Below, in pieces: positions 63,683 to 64,000 of a stretch of 64,000 bases of DNA. This DNA comes from Rhizobiales bacterium Y(2018) (GTDB lineage Bacteria; Pseudomonadota; Alphaproteobacteria; Rhizobiales; Aestuariivirgaceae). Every line of letters starts with the position of its first letter. The stretch's first letter is position 1. The notes under the pieces were generated by a model. It saw only the letters and a list, made by a program, of their open reading frames with translations, ran no database searches and was not told the origin of the DNA. The position numbers were made by a program, and so were the translations under genes. The DNA lies in NCBI GenBank assembly GCA_005502925.1, contig SCPD01000005.1, positions 124,001 to 188,000 on the forward strand. Direction: 5' to 3'.

Positions 63683-64000
63683 CTAATCCCGCCCCTGCCG
63701 GAACTGCGCGTTGAGCGCGTCGATGGCAAGGCGCAGCCGCGACATGTCGGGCTCGTCGTCATTCTCGATATAAGGCGGCGGCTCGGGCATCCGGGCCTTG
63801 GGCGCCTCGCGTGGCGCCGGCGGCGGAACCTCGCGGGCCTCATCCGGCTCGGCGTCCTCGGTTTCGATCTTCTCCGCCTCGGCGGCGGGCGCGGATTGGC
63901 TTTCGACGGCCGGCGCTTCCGCCACCGTTCCGTCCTCGGCCGGCCAGGGAATGTCGAGCGAGGCCCTGCCGAACAGGTTACCCTGCAGATAGTCCGCGCC
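63683..64000 (-). CDS. C-terminal part of an unidentified protein, cut by window edge
   Basis: The minus-strand frame is open from the right edge to the TAG at 63683, giving 105 visible residues. It begins GADYLQGNLFGRASLDIPW, which recalls the C-terminal end of EAL-type phosphodiesterases (QGxLFGRP), then an acidic, Pro- and Ala-rich linker (VAEAPAVES...EVPPPAPREAP) and ends SRLRLAIDALNAQFRQGRD. The internal GTG at 63925 is unlikely to be a true start. The full protein must be seen before it is named. Confidence 0.6.
   Translation of the reverse strand, partial: GADYLQGNLFGRASLDIPWPAEDGTVAEAPAVESQSAPAAEAEKIETEDAEPDEAREVPPPAPREAPKARMPEPPPYIENDDEPDMSRLRLAIDALNAQFRQGRD

Overview
The window is a GC-rich chromosomal segment of an alphaproteobacterium, most likely of the Rhizobiales (Hyphomicrobiales). 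The evidence is the set of lineage-typical families (DUF2794, DUF2125, TIGR02302/DUF4175, MJ0042-DUF3426 protein), the ftsE-ftsX-plsC and tlpA/argH...lptM-lysA gene orders, a GTTC-N7-GTTC (alphaproteobacterial LexA) site, a TTAA-N7-TTAA (CtrA-type) site, a PHB gene set, and rhizobial-type intergenic palindromes. No rRNA, tRNA, CRISPR array, transposase or prophage was recognised.

Layout. 0-10.8 kb: 5' part of htpG with a candidate small RNA upstream, DUF2794, a Bax-inhibitor-1 protein, phhB/thpR, tesA divergent from a YbbA/YbbP-type ABC exporter, a DHA2 efflux pump with its LysR regulator, a cobalamin adenosyltransferase and a rhomboid protease. 10.8-17.1 kb: an ABC importer operon (binding protein, two permeases, RidA protein, ATPase) divergent from a creatininase-family amidohydrolase and a GntR regulator. 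17.2-25.8 kb: etfBA, a two-domain hydrolase, AraC, MFS, 3-hydroxybutyryl-CoA dehydrogenase, tlpA and argH. 25.8-29.9 kb: an accessory block (hydrolase, MarR, class III cyclase, then an A+T-richer DUF2971 gene and an HNH-type gene broken by one in-frame TGA). 29.9-37.4 kb: lptM, lysA, TIGR02302, chorismate mutase-hisC-tyrosine-pathway dehydrogenase. 37.5-45.4 kb: DUF2125, ChaC, an SOS-box gene with an apparently leaderless promoter, class II RNR nrdJ, a HigBA-type toxin-antitoxin pair, a SnoaL-like protein, plsC-ftsX-ftsE. 45.5-53.5 kb: zinc-ribbon protein, hpt, SDR, methyltransferase, gloB, cupin, DMT exporter, phaB-phaA and phaR. 53.5-58.9 kb: LysR divergent from a 2-aminoethylphosphonate-type ABC importer. 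59-63.5 kb: a copper-handling operon (small secreted protein, lipoprotein, TolC-like outer membrane factor, Tat multicopper oxidase, cupredoxin, CusF-like). The right edge holds the C-terminal part of an unidentified protein.

The most notable points are: a well-folded candidate small RNA before htpG; a LexA-type box overlapping the -10 of a leaderless promoter beside nrdJ; a perfect CtrA-type box between ftsE and a zinc-ribbon gene; duplicated TGACAG-N4-CTGTCA operators before the hydrolase-marR-cyclase operon; the nonsense-split HNH gene in the accessory block; and a copper operon with an outer-membrane factor but no inner-membrane pump. No wholly new system could be proven from sequence alone; the 26.0-29.9 kb block and the SOS gene are the best candidates. 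Start sites were chosen from ribosome-binding sites, operon overlaps and family conservation. Function calls rest on recognised motifs, not on database searches.
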